Part shown: in pieces, positions 17,717 to 26,110 of the stretch | Position numbering within the stretch: the first letter of the stretch is position 1 | Layout of the letters: each line of letters begins with the position of its first letter | Made by a program: the position numbers and the translations under genes | Source of the DNA: JADLDB01 sp040752975 | GTDB taxonomy: Bacteria; Myxococcota; Myxococcia; Myxococcales; Myxococcaceae | Assembly (NCBI GenBank): GCA_040752975.1 | Contig: JBFMHF010000012.1 | Location: forward strand, 15,005 to 79,004 | Direction of reading: 5' to 3' | DNA length: 64,000 nucleotides | Notes under the pieces: generated by a model | Told to the model about the DNA's origin: nothing | Databases searched by the model: none | What the model saw: the letters and a program-made list of their open reading frames with translations, nothing else

Positions 17717-18217
17717 CTACGGCCCAGGGGGAGGCGGGGGCGGCAGGGCGATTTCCCCCGCGATCGCCACCGGGCGCGGATCGATCCACTCGATGAGCGG
17801 CCCGAAGGTCCGCGTAACGCGCAGGCTGGCTTCCCACGCTTCGGCCTTCGCCCGCAGCCGGGCACCGAAGGTGGGCTCGGCGAGATCCGTCGCGCAGGCC
17901 GGCGCCCGGGATCGCCAGGCGAAGACACCCAACACGAGCGCCAGCACGGTGGCCACCGCCAGCGCCACCTGCCGCCGCACCCGGGCCAGCCCCACCGGAC
18001 AGTCCTTCGTCAGCACCGTGCCGTCCCGGCGCCGATAGATCCGCCCGCAGACACGCCCCGTCTTCGTCCGGAGCAGGGCGATCACCTCGGCCTCGGTGAG
18101 TTCCTTCACGTTGAAGACGTTCATCTGGCACTTCGCGCAGTGACGCACGCGCTCGTCGCCGGTCATCGACTCCCACTTCTCACTGCAGGGGCTGGCGACC
18201 ACGAGCTTGAGGGTCAT
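17717..18217 (-). CDS. Zinc-cluster membrane protein of unknown function
   Basis: 166 residues. The N-terminal 80 residues carry a Cys pattern (ASPCSEKWESMTGDERVRHC, AKCQMNVFN) plus GRVCGRIYRRRDGTVLTKDC, a conserved module found at the start of several proteobacterial and myxobacterial membrane proteins and probably metal-binding. One transmembrane segment follows (about 85-103), then a region ending in a poly-Pro tail. It is convergent with the Cys-rich lipoprotein gene, three bases apart. Its upstream region holds the tandem repeat array at 18261-18362, which may contain its promoter or operators. Confidence 0.7.
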   Translation of the reverse strand: MTLKLVVASPCSEKWESMTGDERVRHCAKCQMNVFNVKELTEAEVIALLRTKTGRVCGRIYRRRDGTVLTKDCPVGLARVRRQVALAVATVLALVLGVFAWRSRAPACATDLAEPTFGARLRAKAEAWEASLRVTRTFGPLIEWIDPRPVAIAGEIALPPPPPPGP

Positions 18218-18260
18218 GCCCCCTTCAACGACTCACGCGCCCGGCCGATCCGAGGAGGGC

Positions 18261-18362
18261 GCGAGGTGTCACACGATTCGTATGGCGAGGAGTCACACGG
18301 AGGGCGCGAGGTGTCACACGATTCGTATGCGGGCGCGGCGGCGAGGTGTCACACGATTCGTA
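18261..18362. repeat. Three-copy 22-bp direct repeat with two overlapping palindromes
   Basis: Identical 22-base copies lie at 18261-18282, 18306-18327 and 18341-18362 (spacings 45 and 35 bases), with a degenerate half-copy at about 18285-18299. Each copy contains GTGTCACAC, an odd palindrome of GTGT around C, overlapping by two bases ACGATTCGT, an odd palindrome of ACGA around T. Copies 1 and 2 share extra flanking bases, which suggests duplication of a 45-base unit. The array lies in the 204-base gap upstream of the gene at 17717-18217 and downstream of the gene at 18422-19204, both on the minus strand. It is likely a binding-site cluster or an expandable tandem repeat; it is not a CRISPR array. 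Confidence 0.75.
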
Positions 18363-18421
18363 CGACCCGAGGGCGCAGATGGCCTGGGAAATCAGGGTGT
18401 TGCGGGTTGGCCGCCCCGACG

Positions 18422-19204
18422 TCACTCGCCCTTCGTCCTGCCCGCCTTCCGCGCCTCGGCTTCCTCTTGCCGCATCGCGTCGAGTTCCCCAAGGGACAGC
18501 TTCACGTCGGACACGTCCACCTTCGTCAGCTCGGCTGCGGGATCGGTCGAGTGGGGGCGCTGGAAGACGCGGAGCAAGCTCCAGAGCAGCACGGCGCCGC
18601 CGGCGAGGCCCGCGAGGAGCGCGAGCCAGGGCCACTCGGGCGTGGGGGGAGTCCCCGGCTCGATAATCAGCAGCCCGGCCTGGGCCTGGGTCCCCAGGGC
18701 TGCCTGCAGCACTTCGGCCTCAGGGACGCGGCGGGCCTCGCCCATGAGCAGCCCCGGACTGGCCACGCGGAGGAGGATCTTCTGATCGTCCAGCATCCGC
18801 TTCTTGTGGGCCTCGTCGGCGCGCTCGACGGCGTTGATCCACTTGAGCACGTCGGCGTCAGCCAGCCGGTAGACGACGCGCACCGGGCGGCGATCGTCGG
18901 GGTTGCCGGTGGCCACTGGCGCGTACACGGCCGTCCACACGGGCGTCGTGGAGTGCAGAACGCGGCTCAAACCCTCGGCGCGATCGGCGAAGCGCTCGAC
19001 CCCTTCGGCGTTTGCCACCAGCAGGTCGTCGATCTGCAGCCGGCAGCCAGACAGCTTGACCCAGTGCTCCTTCGGCCGGTCGAGGTACTGCGTGCACGCG
19101 CCGGTCACCACCGGGTCACGGCGGATCAGCACGGCGAGCCCCCCGCCCAGGAAGCAGAAGCCCACCAGCATGAGTCCGATGACGGCGCCGAGGATGGTCC
19201 TCAC
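18422..19204 (-). CDS. Two-pass membrane protein of unknown function
   Basis: 260 residues: an N-terminal membrane segment (about 5-27), an extracytoplasmic domain of about 160 residues, a second membrane segment near 190-210 (WLALLAGLAGGAVLLWSLL), and a cytoplasmic charged tail with a likely helical KLSLGELDAMRQEEAEARK stretch. The pattern of a loop between two membrane segments resembles the E3-ligase-like/GIDE-type or TMEM43-like domain layouts, but the similarity is too weak for a call. It is divergent from the ccm operon with about 77 bases between start codons. Confidence 0.6.
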   Translation of the reverse strand: MRTILGAVIGLMLVGFCFLGGGLAVLIRRDPVVTGACTQYLDRPKEHWVKLSGCRLQIDDLLVANAEGVERFADRAEGLSRVLHSTTPVWTAVYAPVATGNPDDRRPVRVVYRLADADVLKWINAVERADEAHKKRMLDDQKILLRVASPGLLMGEARRVPEAEVLQAALGTQAQAGLLIIEPGTPPTPEWPWLALLAGLAGGAVLLWSLLRVFQRPHSTDPAAELTKVDVSDVKLSLGELDAMRQEEAEARKAGRTKGE

Positions 19205-19281
19205 GGGAAGGCCACGACGTTACTCGACTTCAGCTTGAAGCCGCGTCGCAGCTTGGTAAGGGGCGACGAGGCGAATCCCCT

Positions 19282-19935
19282 GTGTCCGACCCCCCGGCGA
19301 TCGAGCTCAAAGACGTCAGCAAGCGGTTTGGTCCGCGCTGGGCGATCTCGCGACTGTCCTTCACGCTGGCGCCGGGGCGCTCGCTGCTGCTGACGGGCCA
19401 CAACGGCTCGGGGAAGACGACGCTGCTGCGGATGATCGCCACCGCGACCTTCCCCACCCTGGGCGCCATCGAGCTCTTCGGGCAGGAGACGCGCCGACAC
19501 CGCGCGGACCTGCGCCCGAAGGTGGCGCTGTTGTCGCACGCGAACTTCCTCTACGAGGATCTCACCGCGGCTCAGAACCTGTCGCTCGCGGCGCAGCTGT
19601 TGGGCACCGACGCGCCAGCCACGAAGGTGGCGGAGCTGCTCGACCGCGTCGGCCTTCTGGCGCGGGCGAACAACCCGGTGCGGCAGTTCTCCGCTGGCAT
19701 GCGCAAGCGCGTGTCGATCGCCCGGCTGTTGCTCAAGGCCCCGAAGCTGGCGCTCCTCGACGAGCCGTTCGGCGAGCTGGATCCCGCGGGCATCACGCAG
19801 ATGGAGGGCCTCATTCGCGAGCTGCAGGCGCAGGGCGCCACGGTGGTGCTGGCCACGCACCTCATCGAGCAAGGCCTCGCGCTCACCCAGGAACGGCTGC
19901 ACCTCGAGCAGGGCCGCAAGGAGAAGGTGTCGTGA
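19282..19935 (+). CDS. ccmA: Cytochrome c maturation ABC transporter ATP-binding protein CcmA
   Basis: 217 residues, the usual size for CcmA, with Walker A GHNGSGKTT at 39-47, signature FSAGM at 136-140 and Walker B LALLDE at 156-161. CcmA powers the CcmABCD complex, which releases haem-loaded CcmE during System I cytochrome c biogenesis. Start is GTG 19282. It is the first gene of a nine-gene run on the plus strand, and its stop overlaps ccmB (GTGA). Alone it could be any small ABC ATPase; the neighbours make the call firm. Confidence 0.94.
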   Translation: MSDPPAIELKDVSKRFGPRWAISRLSFTLAPGRSLLLTGHNGSGKTTLLRMIATATFPTLGAIELFGQETRRHRADLRPKVALLSHANFLYEDLTAAQNLSLAAQLLGTDAPATKVAELLDRVGLLARANNPVRQFSAGMRKRVSIARLLLKAPKLALLDEPFGELDPAGITQMEGLIRELQAQGATVVLATHLIEQGLALTQERLHLEQGRKEKVS

Positions 19936-20621
19936 AGCCCGTCGGCCTCCTCCGTGGCGCCTGGCTCGTGCTGAAGAAGGACTGGCAGCTCGAGTGGCGG
20001 ACCCGCGCGCGCCTGACGGCCACCGTCTTCTTCTCGCTGTGCACGCTGCTCCTCTTCTCCTTCGCAATGGGGCCGGGCATCGACGTGCTGCGGGCGCACG
20101 CGCCGGGCTACTTGTGGCTGGGCATCCTCTTCGCGTCGGTGCTGTCGCTGGGCGAGTCCTTCCGCGTCGAGGCGGAGAACCAGTCGCTGACCGGGCTGTT
20201 GCTCGCGCCCGTCGACGCCCGGTCCATCTTCCTCGGCAAAGTGCTGGGGAACGCCACGCTCCTCTTCGGGTTGGCGCTGCTGCTCCTGCCCGTGACGGTG
20301 GCGCTGTACGACGTCGATCTCTCGCGAAACCCGGGGCTGCTGCTGGTGGCGCTGGCGCTGGGCTGCCTGGGAATCGCCGCGCCGGGCACCGTGTACTCGG
20401 CCATGTCGTCGAACGCGCGGGCCCGCGACGTGATGTTGCCGCTGCTCCTCTTCCCGGTGCTGGTACCCATGCTTCTGGCAGCGGTGAGCGCGACCAGGTT
20501 CGCGTTAGGAAAGGACGTGCAGGAGCAGTTGCCCTCGTGGCTCAAGTTGCTTACGGCTTTCGACCTCATCTATCTATCCGTCGGATTTCTGGTGTTCCCC
20601 CGCGTCGTCGAGGACGACTGA
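19932..20621 (+). CDS. ccmB: Haem exporter membrane subunit CcmB
   Basis: 229 residues with six hydrophobic segments and the CcmB-type opening LVLKKDWQLEWRTRARL. It forms the membrane part of the CcmAB ABC transporter. Landmarks include the GESFRVEAENQSLTGLLLAP loop, close to the E. coli ESxxRxDxxxGxLxxL region, and the C-terminal TAFDLIYLSVGFLVF. Start GTG 19932 overlaps the ccmA stop by four bases; ccmC begins one base after its stop. Confidence 0.94.
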   Translation: MKPVGLLRGAWLVLKKDWQLEWRTRARLTATVFFSLCTLLLFSFAMGPGIDVLRAHAPGYLWLGILFASVLSLGESFRVEAENQSLTGLLLAPVDARSIFLGKVLGNATLLFGLALLLLPVTVALYDVDLSRNPGLLLVALALGCLGIAAPGTVYSAMSSNARARDVMLPLLLFPVLVPMLLAAVSATRFALGKDVQEQLPSWLKLLTAFDLIYLSVGFLVFPRVVEDD

Positions 20622-20622
20622 C

Positions 20623-21384
20623 ATGCCGTTCTGGAGTCCGCTGGCCCTGTTCGCAGTCGTGCTGGCGATCGTCGTCACCCACCTCGTCGTGCCCTCCACC
20701 CGCGGGTGGATGTGGAAGCTGTCGGCGCTGGTGGGCCTGGGGGCGCTGGCGCTGTTGCTGTTCCTCGGCCTCATCTGGGCCCCGCCCGAGGCCTTCATGA
20801 GCGACGTGGGGCGGATTCTCTACGTGCACGTGCCCTTCGTGTGGATGTGCATGGTGGCCTTCACCCTCAACGTGGGCTGCGCGATCGCCTACCTGATGAA
20901 GAAGTCGTGGCGCACCGACGCGCTGGCCGAGTCCACCGCGGAGATCGGCGTGATGTTCGGCGCGGGCGGCGTACTCATGGGCAGCATCTGGGCGCGGCCG
21001 ACGTGGGGCGTGTGGTGGGACTGGGATCCGCGCCTCATCTCCACCACGGTGATGCTGCTGGCGTACGTGGGCTACCTGGCCTTCCGCAGCTTCACCGAGG
21101 ATCCCGAGCGCCGCGCCACCTGGAGCGCCGCCGTCAGCATCCTGGGCTACGTGTCGCTGCCCATCGTGTGGTTCTCGGTGCGGTGGTGGAACAGCCTCCA
21201 CCAGGTGCAGTCCACCAGCCAGTCGCTGGACTCGCAGATGAAGATCGTCATGTGGTGGGGCACGGTGACGATGCTCTTCTTCCTCTTCGCCTTCGTGGTG
21301 AAGCGGTACGAGATCGCTCGATCCCGCCAGTCGACGGCCCTCGAAGCGCCGCCCGAGGCGCCCCGCCAGGAGGTGACCGCGTGA
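20623..21384 (+). CDS. ccmC: Haem delivery protein CcmC
   Basis: 253 residues, six membrane segments. CcmC presents haem to CcmE in the periplasm. The tryptophan-rich haem-binding motif is seen as TWGVWWDWDPRLISTTV, flanked by histidines in periplasmic loops (YVHVPFVW before, RWWNSLHQ after). The C-terminal helix ends in a cytoplasmic tail. The ccmD start overlaps its stop as GTGA. Confidence 0.96.
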   Translation: MPFWSPLALFAVVLAIVVTHLVVPSTRGWMWKLSALVGLGALALLLFLGLIWAPPEAFMSDVGRILYVHVPFVWMCMVAFTLNVGCAIAYLMKKSWRTDALAESTAEIGVMFGAGGVLMGSIWARPTWGVWWDWDPRLISTTVMLLAYVGYLAFRSFTEDPERRATWSAAVSILGYVSLPIVWFSVRWWNSLHQVQSTSQSLDSQMKIVMWWGTVTMLFFLFAFVVKRYEIARSRQSTALEAPPEAPRQEVTA

Positions 21385-21635
21385 GGTCCCCGCTCCTGTC
21401 CCGTGCGCTGCTGCTCGCCTCGCTCGTGGCCGCCCGCGCCCTGGCCGAGGACGTCCCCGCGCCCAAACACCCGGTGGGCATCGAGAAGGCCGTGCCTTCC
21501 GGTGTCATCGAAGGCGGGTGGGGTTACGTCTACGCCGCCTACACCGTCGCCCTCGCCGGTCTGCTCCTCTACGCGCTGTCCCTGTGGACCCGGCGACCCG
21601 GCGCACAGCCTCCTCCTCCCGGAGACACTCCATGA
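21381..21635 (+). CDS. ccmD: CcmD-like small protein with N-terminal signal sequence
   Basis: 84 residues from GTG 21381. The C-terminal part fits CcmD: a WGYVYAAYTVALAGLLLYAL membrane helix preceded by a short periplasmic segment and followed by a basic, then Pro-rich tail. Unlike classical CcmD, it begins with what looks like a cleavable signal peptide (LLSRALLLASLVAARALA). CcmD stabilises CcmABC and is needed to release holo-CcmE. Position between ccmC and ccmE, with GTGA and ATGA overlaps on both sides, supports the assignment. Confidence 0.8.
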   Translation: MRSPLLSRALLLASLVAARALAEDVPAPKHPVGIEKAVPSGVIEGGWGYVYAAYTVALAGLLLYALSLWTRRPGAQPPPPGDTP

Positions 21636-22111
21636 GCCCCGAAGCCCGCAACCGCCTCGTCGCCATCGGCGCCATCCTCGTGGCCGGCGCGGCGCTGGCG
21701 TGGATCGCGCTGGGCAACATGGGCGAGAACCTCGTCTACTACTGGAAGCCGTCGGAGATGCTGGCGCAGGGTGACAAGGCGTACGGCGCGACGGTGCGGC
21801 TGGGTGGCGTGGTGGTGCCCGGCAGCGTGCAGTGGAACGCCGATCACACCTCGCTCACCTTCCAGGTGGCCGACACGCACCTGCCCACCGCGGCGAAGGT
21901 GACCGTCACCGCGACCGAGACGCCGCCGCAGATGTTCCGGGAAGGCATCGGCGTGGTGGTGGAAGGCAGCTTCCAGTCCAACCAGGTCTTCAAGACGAAC
22001 CGGCTCATGGTGAACCACTCCAACGAGTACAAGGCGCCGCACGACGGCGGCATGCCGAGCGACTGGAAGGACACCGTGACGCAGGCGGCGAACGAGACCG
22101 GCGCGAAGTGA
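21632..22111 (+). CDS. ccmE: Periplasmic haem chaperone CcmE
   Basis: 159 residues: an N-terminal membrane anchor (about 9-27) and an OB-fold periplasmic domain. The haem-binding histidine is His129 in VNHSNEY, keeping the H-x-x-x-Y spacing with Tyr133, although the usual HDEN sequence reads HSNE. GATVRLGGVVVPGSVQW corresponds to the first strands of the family. It binds haem covalently and passes it to CcmF. Start ATG 21632 overlaps the ccmD stop. Confidence 0.95.
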   Translation: MSPEARNRLVAIGAILVAGAALAWIALGNMGENLVYYWKPSEMLAQGDKAYGATVRLGGVVVPGSVQWNADHTSLTFQVADTHLPTAAKVTVTATETPPQMFREGIGVVVEGSFQSNQVFKTNRLMVNHSNEYKAPHDGGMPSDWKDTVTQAANETGAK

Positions 22112-22131
22112 CGCGCGCGAGGAAGGCGTAA

Positions 22132-24144
22132 GTGAACTCGACTCTGGGATACGGGCTGGTGCTGGCCGGGCTGCTGTGCGCGGTCTTCGCCGCGGTGGTG
22201 GGCATCGCGACCGGCCTGTCGCGGCGGGAAGGCGCCCTGCCCTGGGTGCAGCGCGCCATGTACGGCTTCGCCGGCGCGATGGTGCTGTCCAACCTGGTGA
22301 TGGTGAAGGCGCTGCTCGAGCACGACTTCTCGGTGAAGTACGTCTCGCAGGTCGGCAGCCGCGCCACGCCCACCGAGTACACCATCGTGTCGCTGTGGAG
22401 CTCCCTGGAAGGCTCGATCCTCTTCTGGGGGGCGATCATGGGGCTGTACCTCTTCGCCTTCACGTGGATCTACCGGCGCGAACACGGGCGCTACATGCTG
22501 CTGACGCTGGGCACCATGGCGGCGGTGGCCGTCTTCTTCAGCTTCCTCATCGCCGGTCCGGCCAACCCCTGGCCGGCGATCCCCAACCCGCCGGCAGACG
22601 GCCCCGGGCCCAACCCGCTGCTCCAGAACCACCCGCTGATGATCATCCACCCGCCGATGCTGTACCTCGGCTACGTGGGCATGACGGTGCCCTTCGGGAT
22701 CGCCGCCGGCGCGCTGTTGCGAGGCGAGCTGGGCGACGCGTGGCTGGTGCCGCTGCGCAAGTGGACGTTGGTGCCGTGGATGTTCCTGTCCATCGGCATC
22801 ATCCTCGGCGGCTGGTGGGCGTACGCGGTGCTGGGCTGGGGCGGCTACTGGGCGTGGGATCCGGTGGAGAACGCGTCGTTCATGCCGTGGCTGACGGCGA
22901 CGGCCTTCATGCACTCCACGATGGTGCTGGAGCGGAAGAAGTCGCTCAAGCTGTGGACCATCGCCCTGGCGCTGGGCAGCTTCGTCCTCACCATCATCGG
23001 CACCTTCATGACGCGCTCGGGCGTCTTCAACTCGGTGCACAGCTTCACCCAGTCGGACATCGGCCCCACCTTCCTCATCTTCATCGCCCTGGTGCTGGTG
23101 TTCTCGGTGGCGCTGCTCGCGGTGCGCGGGCACCTGCTGGTGGCCGAGAGCCACCTGGGCAGCATCGTCTCGCGCGAGGGCTCGATCCTCCTCAACAACC
23201 TCGTCTTCGCGGCGCTCACCTTCGTGGTGCTGCTGGGCACGGTGTACCCGCTGGCCACCGAGGCCTTCTTCGCCAAGAAGATCACCGTCGGCGAGCCCTA
23301 CTTCAACCAGATGGCGCTGCCGCTGGGCCTGGGCATGCTCTTCCTGATGGGCGTGGGGCCGGTGCTGCCCTGGGGCGCGCCGAGCAAGGAGTTGCTCCAG
23401 CAGCAGCTCGTGGTGCCGACTGGATCGGGCGTCGTCACCGCCGGGACGTGCTTCGCGGCGGGCTACCGCGGCTTCATGCCGTTGCTCGCCTTCGGCCTGG
23501 CGGCCTTCGCCACCGTCGTCACCGTGCGAGAGCTCTTCCTCCCCGCGAAGCAGCGCATGGACGAGCAGAAGGAAGCCCTCTTCACCGCGCTGTTCCGCAG
23601 CGCCAGCCGCGCGCGGCGTCGCTTCGGAGGCTACGTCGTCCACCTGGCGATCATCGCCGCCATCGTCGGCATCGCCGCGTCCAGCGCGTACAAGACGCAC
23701 GCCACCGGCACCCTGCGGCCGGGCGAGACGATGACCGTCGGCGACTGGAAGGTGCGCTTCGACGGGCTGGCCACCGGCAAGGAGCCGCACCGCGAGTACG
23801 TCGCCGCCAACATCTCGCTGACGGGCCCGTCCGGCGTCGAGATCCACCGCCACGAGTCGCTCGCCCCGCGGATGAACTTCTACGAGCGCTCGAACGATCC
23901 GATCGGCTCGCCTTCGGTGAGCGCGATGTTCCTGCGCGACGTGTACGTGTCGCTGCTCAACTTCGACAGCAAGGCAGGCACGGCCAGCTTCAACGCCTGG
24001 GTTTTCCCGCTGGTGGGGTGGATCTGGTACGTGACGATCCCCCTGCTGGTGCTGGGCTCGGTGATCGCGCTGTGGCCGCAGCGCAGGCAGCGCCCCGCTG
24101 AAGCGAGCGCACCGGCGCCCGCCGTCGCTCAAGGTTCGCCATGA
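22132..24144 (+). CDS. ccmF: Cytochrome c haem lyase subunit CcmF
   Basis: 670 residues with about 15 membrane segments. CcmF takes haem from CcmE and attaches it to apocytochrome CxxCH motifs. The haem-handling tryptophan-rich motif is WGGYWAWDPVENASFMPWL (residues about 236-254), with HPPMLYLGYVGMTVPF before it and GTFMTRSGVFNSVHSF after it. Start is GTG 22132, with AGGAAGG upstream. The next gene, a thiol-disulfide protein, overlaps its stop by four bases. Confidence 0.97.
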   Translation: MNSTLGYGLVLAGLLCAVFAAVVGIATGLSRREGALPWVQRAMYGFAGAMVLSNLVMVKALLEHDFSVKYVSQVGSRATPTEYTIVSLWSSLEGSILFWGAIMGLYLFAFTWIYRREHGRYMLLTLGTMAAVAVFFSFLIAGPANPWPAIPNPPADGPGPNPLLQNHPLMIIHPPMLYLGYVGMTVPFGIAAGALLRGELGDAWLVPLRKWTLVPWMFLSIGIILGGWWAYAVLGWGGYWAWDPVENASFMPWLTATAFMHSTMVLERKKSLKLWTIALALGSFVLTIIGTFMTRSGVFNSVHSFTQSDIGPTFLIFIALVLVFSVALLAVRGHLLVAESHLGSIVSREGSILLNNLVFAALTFVVLLGTVYPLATEAFFAKKITVGEPYFNQMALPLGLGMLFLMGVGPVLPWGAPSKELLQQQLVVPTGSGVVTAGTCFAAGYRGFMPLLAFGLAAFATVVTVRELFLPAKQRMDEQKEALFTALFRSASRARRRFGGYVVHLAIIAAIVGIAASSAYKTHATGTLRPGETMTVGDWKVRFDGLATGKEPHREYVAANISLTGPSGVEIHRHESLAPRMNFYERSNDPIGSPSVSAMFLRDVYVSLLNFDSKAGTASFNAWVFPLVGWIWYVTIPLLVLGSVIALWPQRRQRPAEASAPAPAVAQGSP

Positions 24145-24665
24145 AGAAGCAGGTCGCGGTGGGCAGCGCGTTGGCGGTGATCGCCCTGGTCGTCTACATC
24201 ATGGCGAAGGGCTTCGGGACGGATCCCCACGCGGTGCCCTTCCTGCTGTCGGGCAAGCCGGCGCCTGCCTTCACCATCAAGCGCCTCGACAACGATCAGC
24301 TCGTCTCGCTGGCCGACTTCAAGGGCAAGCCGATCGTCATCAACTTCTGGGCGACCTGGTGCGGGCCCTGCCAGACGGAGCACCCGGTGCTGGACTGGGC
24401 GGCGAAGAAGTACGCCAACGACGCCGTCTTCCTCGGCATCGTCTTCGAGGACAACGAGCAGAACACCAAGCGCTTCCTCGCGCGGAACGGCTGGAGCTTC
24501 GTGCAGCTCTTCGATCCGAAGTCCACGGTGGCGGTGGACTACGGCGTGTCCGGCGTCCCCGAGACGTACTTCATCGATCGCCACGGCATCATCAACCACA
24601 AGGTGGCCGCGCCCTTCGTCGATCCGCGCGAGTTCGCCGCCCACATGGAGACGATCCTCAAGTGA
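24141..24665 (+). CDS. ccmG: Membrane-anchored thioredoxin-like protein CcmG/DsbE
   Basis: 174 residues: one N-terminal membrane anchor (about 5-22) and a periplasmic thioredoxin fold with the WCGPC active site (Cys74, Cys77). The cis-proline region is GVSGVPETYFID. It keeps apocytochrome cysteines reduced so that haem can be attached. Start ATG 24141 overlaps the ccmF stop; ccmH starts with GTGA over its own stop. Confidence 0.94.
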   Translation: MKKQVAVGSALAVIALVVYIMAKGFGTDPHAVPFLLSGKPAPAFTIKRLDNDQLVSLADFKGKPIVINFWATWCGPCQTEHPVLDWAAKKYANDAVFLGIVFEDNEQNTKRFLARNGWSFVQLFDPKSTVAVDYGVSGVPETYFIDRHGIINHKVAAPFVDPREFAAHMETILK

Positions 24666-25141
24666 CGTGGCTCGCGCTCAGCCTGGTGGCCAGCCTCACC
24701 CTCGGGCAGGAAGGGTACGCCCCGCAGCGGCCCGTCACCGATCCCCTCGACGCCGCGCGCGAGGCCCGGGTGCAGCGGCTCGGCAAACACCTGCGCTGCG
24801 CGGTCTGCCAGGGCGTGTCGATCGCCGACTCTCCGGCCTCGATGGCGCGAGCCCAGCTGGACAAGGTGCGTGAGCTGGTGGCCCAGGGGAAGACGGACGA
24901 CGAGATCTACGACTACTTCGTCGAGCGCTACGGCGAGTGGGCGCTGATGGAGCCCCGCAAGTCCGGCGTCACCCTGGGGCTGTGGGTCTTCCCGGTCCTG
25001 CTGCTGGCGATCGGCCTGTACGTGATCTGGGCCCAGTCGAAGAAGGGACCTGCGCCGGCGCAGCAGGCGTCGGGAGAGCCGAAGGCCGAGCCGAAGACGG
25101 ACGACTACCTCGCGAAGGTGCGGGCGGACCTCGAGAAATGA
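24662..25141 (+). CDS. ccmH: Apocytochrome thiol reductase CcmH/CycL
   Basis: 159 residues from GTG 24662: signal peptide, a periplasmic three-helix domain with the redox motif LRCAVCQ (Cys46, Cys49) and the following SIADSPASMA, then one membrane helix (about 112-130) and a short tail. It matches the short CycL-type CcmH, with the TPR half encoded separately by the next gene. It resolves disulfides with the apocytochrome and CcmG. Both junctions overlap by four bases. Confidence 0.95.
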   Translation: MTWLALSLVASLTLGQEGYAPQRPVTDPLDAAREARVQRLGKHLRCAVCQGVSIADSPASMARAQLDKVRELVAQGKTDDEIYDYFVERYGEWALMEPRKSGVTLGLWVFPVLLLAIGLYVIWAQSKKGPAPAQQASGEPKAEPKTDDYLAKVRADLEK

Positions 25142-26097
25142 ACCACGAGACGAACTGGCTCCCGGGATTGCTCGTGCTGGCTGCCGGCGCGGTGGCGGCC
25201 CTGGTGTACCTCTTCAGCGCGAAGAAGCCGGGCAGCGCGGCGCCGCCCCCCGCCGCGGATCCGGTGGACGATCTCGAAGCGAAGTACCAGCGCCTGTTGA
25301 GCGAGCTCCGGGCGCACAAGGCCAACAAGCACCTCATGGCCGCCGACGCCTGGGCGCGGGAGCAGGAGCGCCTCGAGCAGGCCGCGGCCTCCGCGCTGCG
25401 CGAGCGAGACGGCGCGAAGCACGAGCTCGAGAAGCAGACGGCGCGGATCGAGAAGAAGGCGCAGGAGGCCGCGAAGGACCAGGGCTTCTTCGCGAAGAAC
25501 CCGGCCTTGGGGGGCGCGCTGATCGGCGGTGCGGTGGTGGCCTTCTTCGCCTTCCTCGGCGTGTCCCTCTCCGACGCGTCGTCGCAGCGGCAGGAAGGCA
25601 TGTCCGCCACCGGTGGTCCGGGCCCGGCGCAGGCGATGCAAGCCCCGCCGCAGGAAGATCCGAAGCTGCAGGCCCTGGCCGCGCGCGTCCAGTCGAACCC
25701 GGAAGACATCGACGCCCTCACCGGGCTGGCGATGCACCTGATCAGCCGCCAGGGCTTCTCCGAGGCCAGGCCGCTGCTGGCCCGCGCCGCGTTGCTCGAC
25801 CCGTACCACGTGAAGGGGCGCGTCGGCCGTGCGGTGATGCGAGCGGTGGACGGCGACGTGCCGGGCGCCCAGGCCGAGCTGGAGAAGCTGGCCGCACGCT
25901 ACCCCGAGGCCTACGACGGGCACCTGTACGCGGGGCTCCTGGCGCTGGACGACAATGACCTGCGCCGCGCGGTGCAGCAGCTCGAGCTGTACGTCAACAC
26001 CGCGCCACCAAACGAGCAGCCGCCGATGATCCGCATGGAGGTCGAGCGGATGAAGGCCGAGCTTGCCGGCGGCGGCGCGCCGATGATGCCCCGGTAG
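25138..26097 (+). CDS. CcmI/CycH-like TPR membrane protein
   Basis: 319 residues from ATG 25138, overlapping the ccmH stop. A membrane helix (about 7-25), a charged coiled-coil region (about 40-115, including AREQERLEQAAASALRERD), a second hydrophobic segment (about 123-145), then TPR-like repeats (about 180-305) in which PEDIDALTGLAMHLISRQGF begins the first. In CcmI proteins the TPR domain holds apocytochrome c for the CcmF-H ligation complex. The last gene of the ccm run; the CcmI role is inferred from position and architecture, not from strong sequence identity. Confidence 0.78.
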   Translation: MNHETNWLPGLLVLAAGAVAALVYLFSAKKPGSAAPPPAADPVDDLEAKYQRLLSELRAHKANKHLMAADAWAREQERLEQAAASALRERDGAKHELEKQTARIEKKAQEAAKDQGFFAKNPALGGALIGGAVVAFFAFLGVSLSDASSQRQEGMSATGGPGPAQAMQAPPQEDPKLQALAARVQSNPEDIDALTGLAMHLISRQGFSEARPLLARAALLDPYHVKGRVGRAVMRAVDGDVPGAQAELEKLAARYPEAYDGHLYAGLLALDDNDLRRAVQQLELYVNTAPPNEQPPMIRMEVERMKAELAGGGAPMMPR

Positions 26098-26110
26098 TCG
26101 GCGGGCCTGG

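Noticed and set aside
18261..18362. CRISPR-like direct repeats
   Set aside because: Only three copies at unequal spacing, with short related intervals and no cas genes nearby.
19245..19281. Bidirectional regulatory site between the two-pass protein and ccmA
   Set aside because: The gap is short and shows no clear palindrome or promoter elements that I can support.
21147..21635. Overlapping open frames across ccmC-ccmD that could suggest a frameshift
   Set aside because: ccmC, ccmD and ccmE each have correct length and motifs and are joined by normal GTGA/ATGA overlaps.
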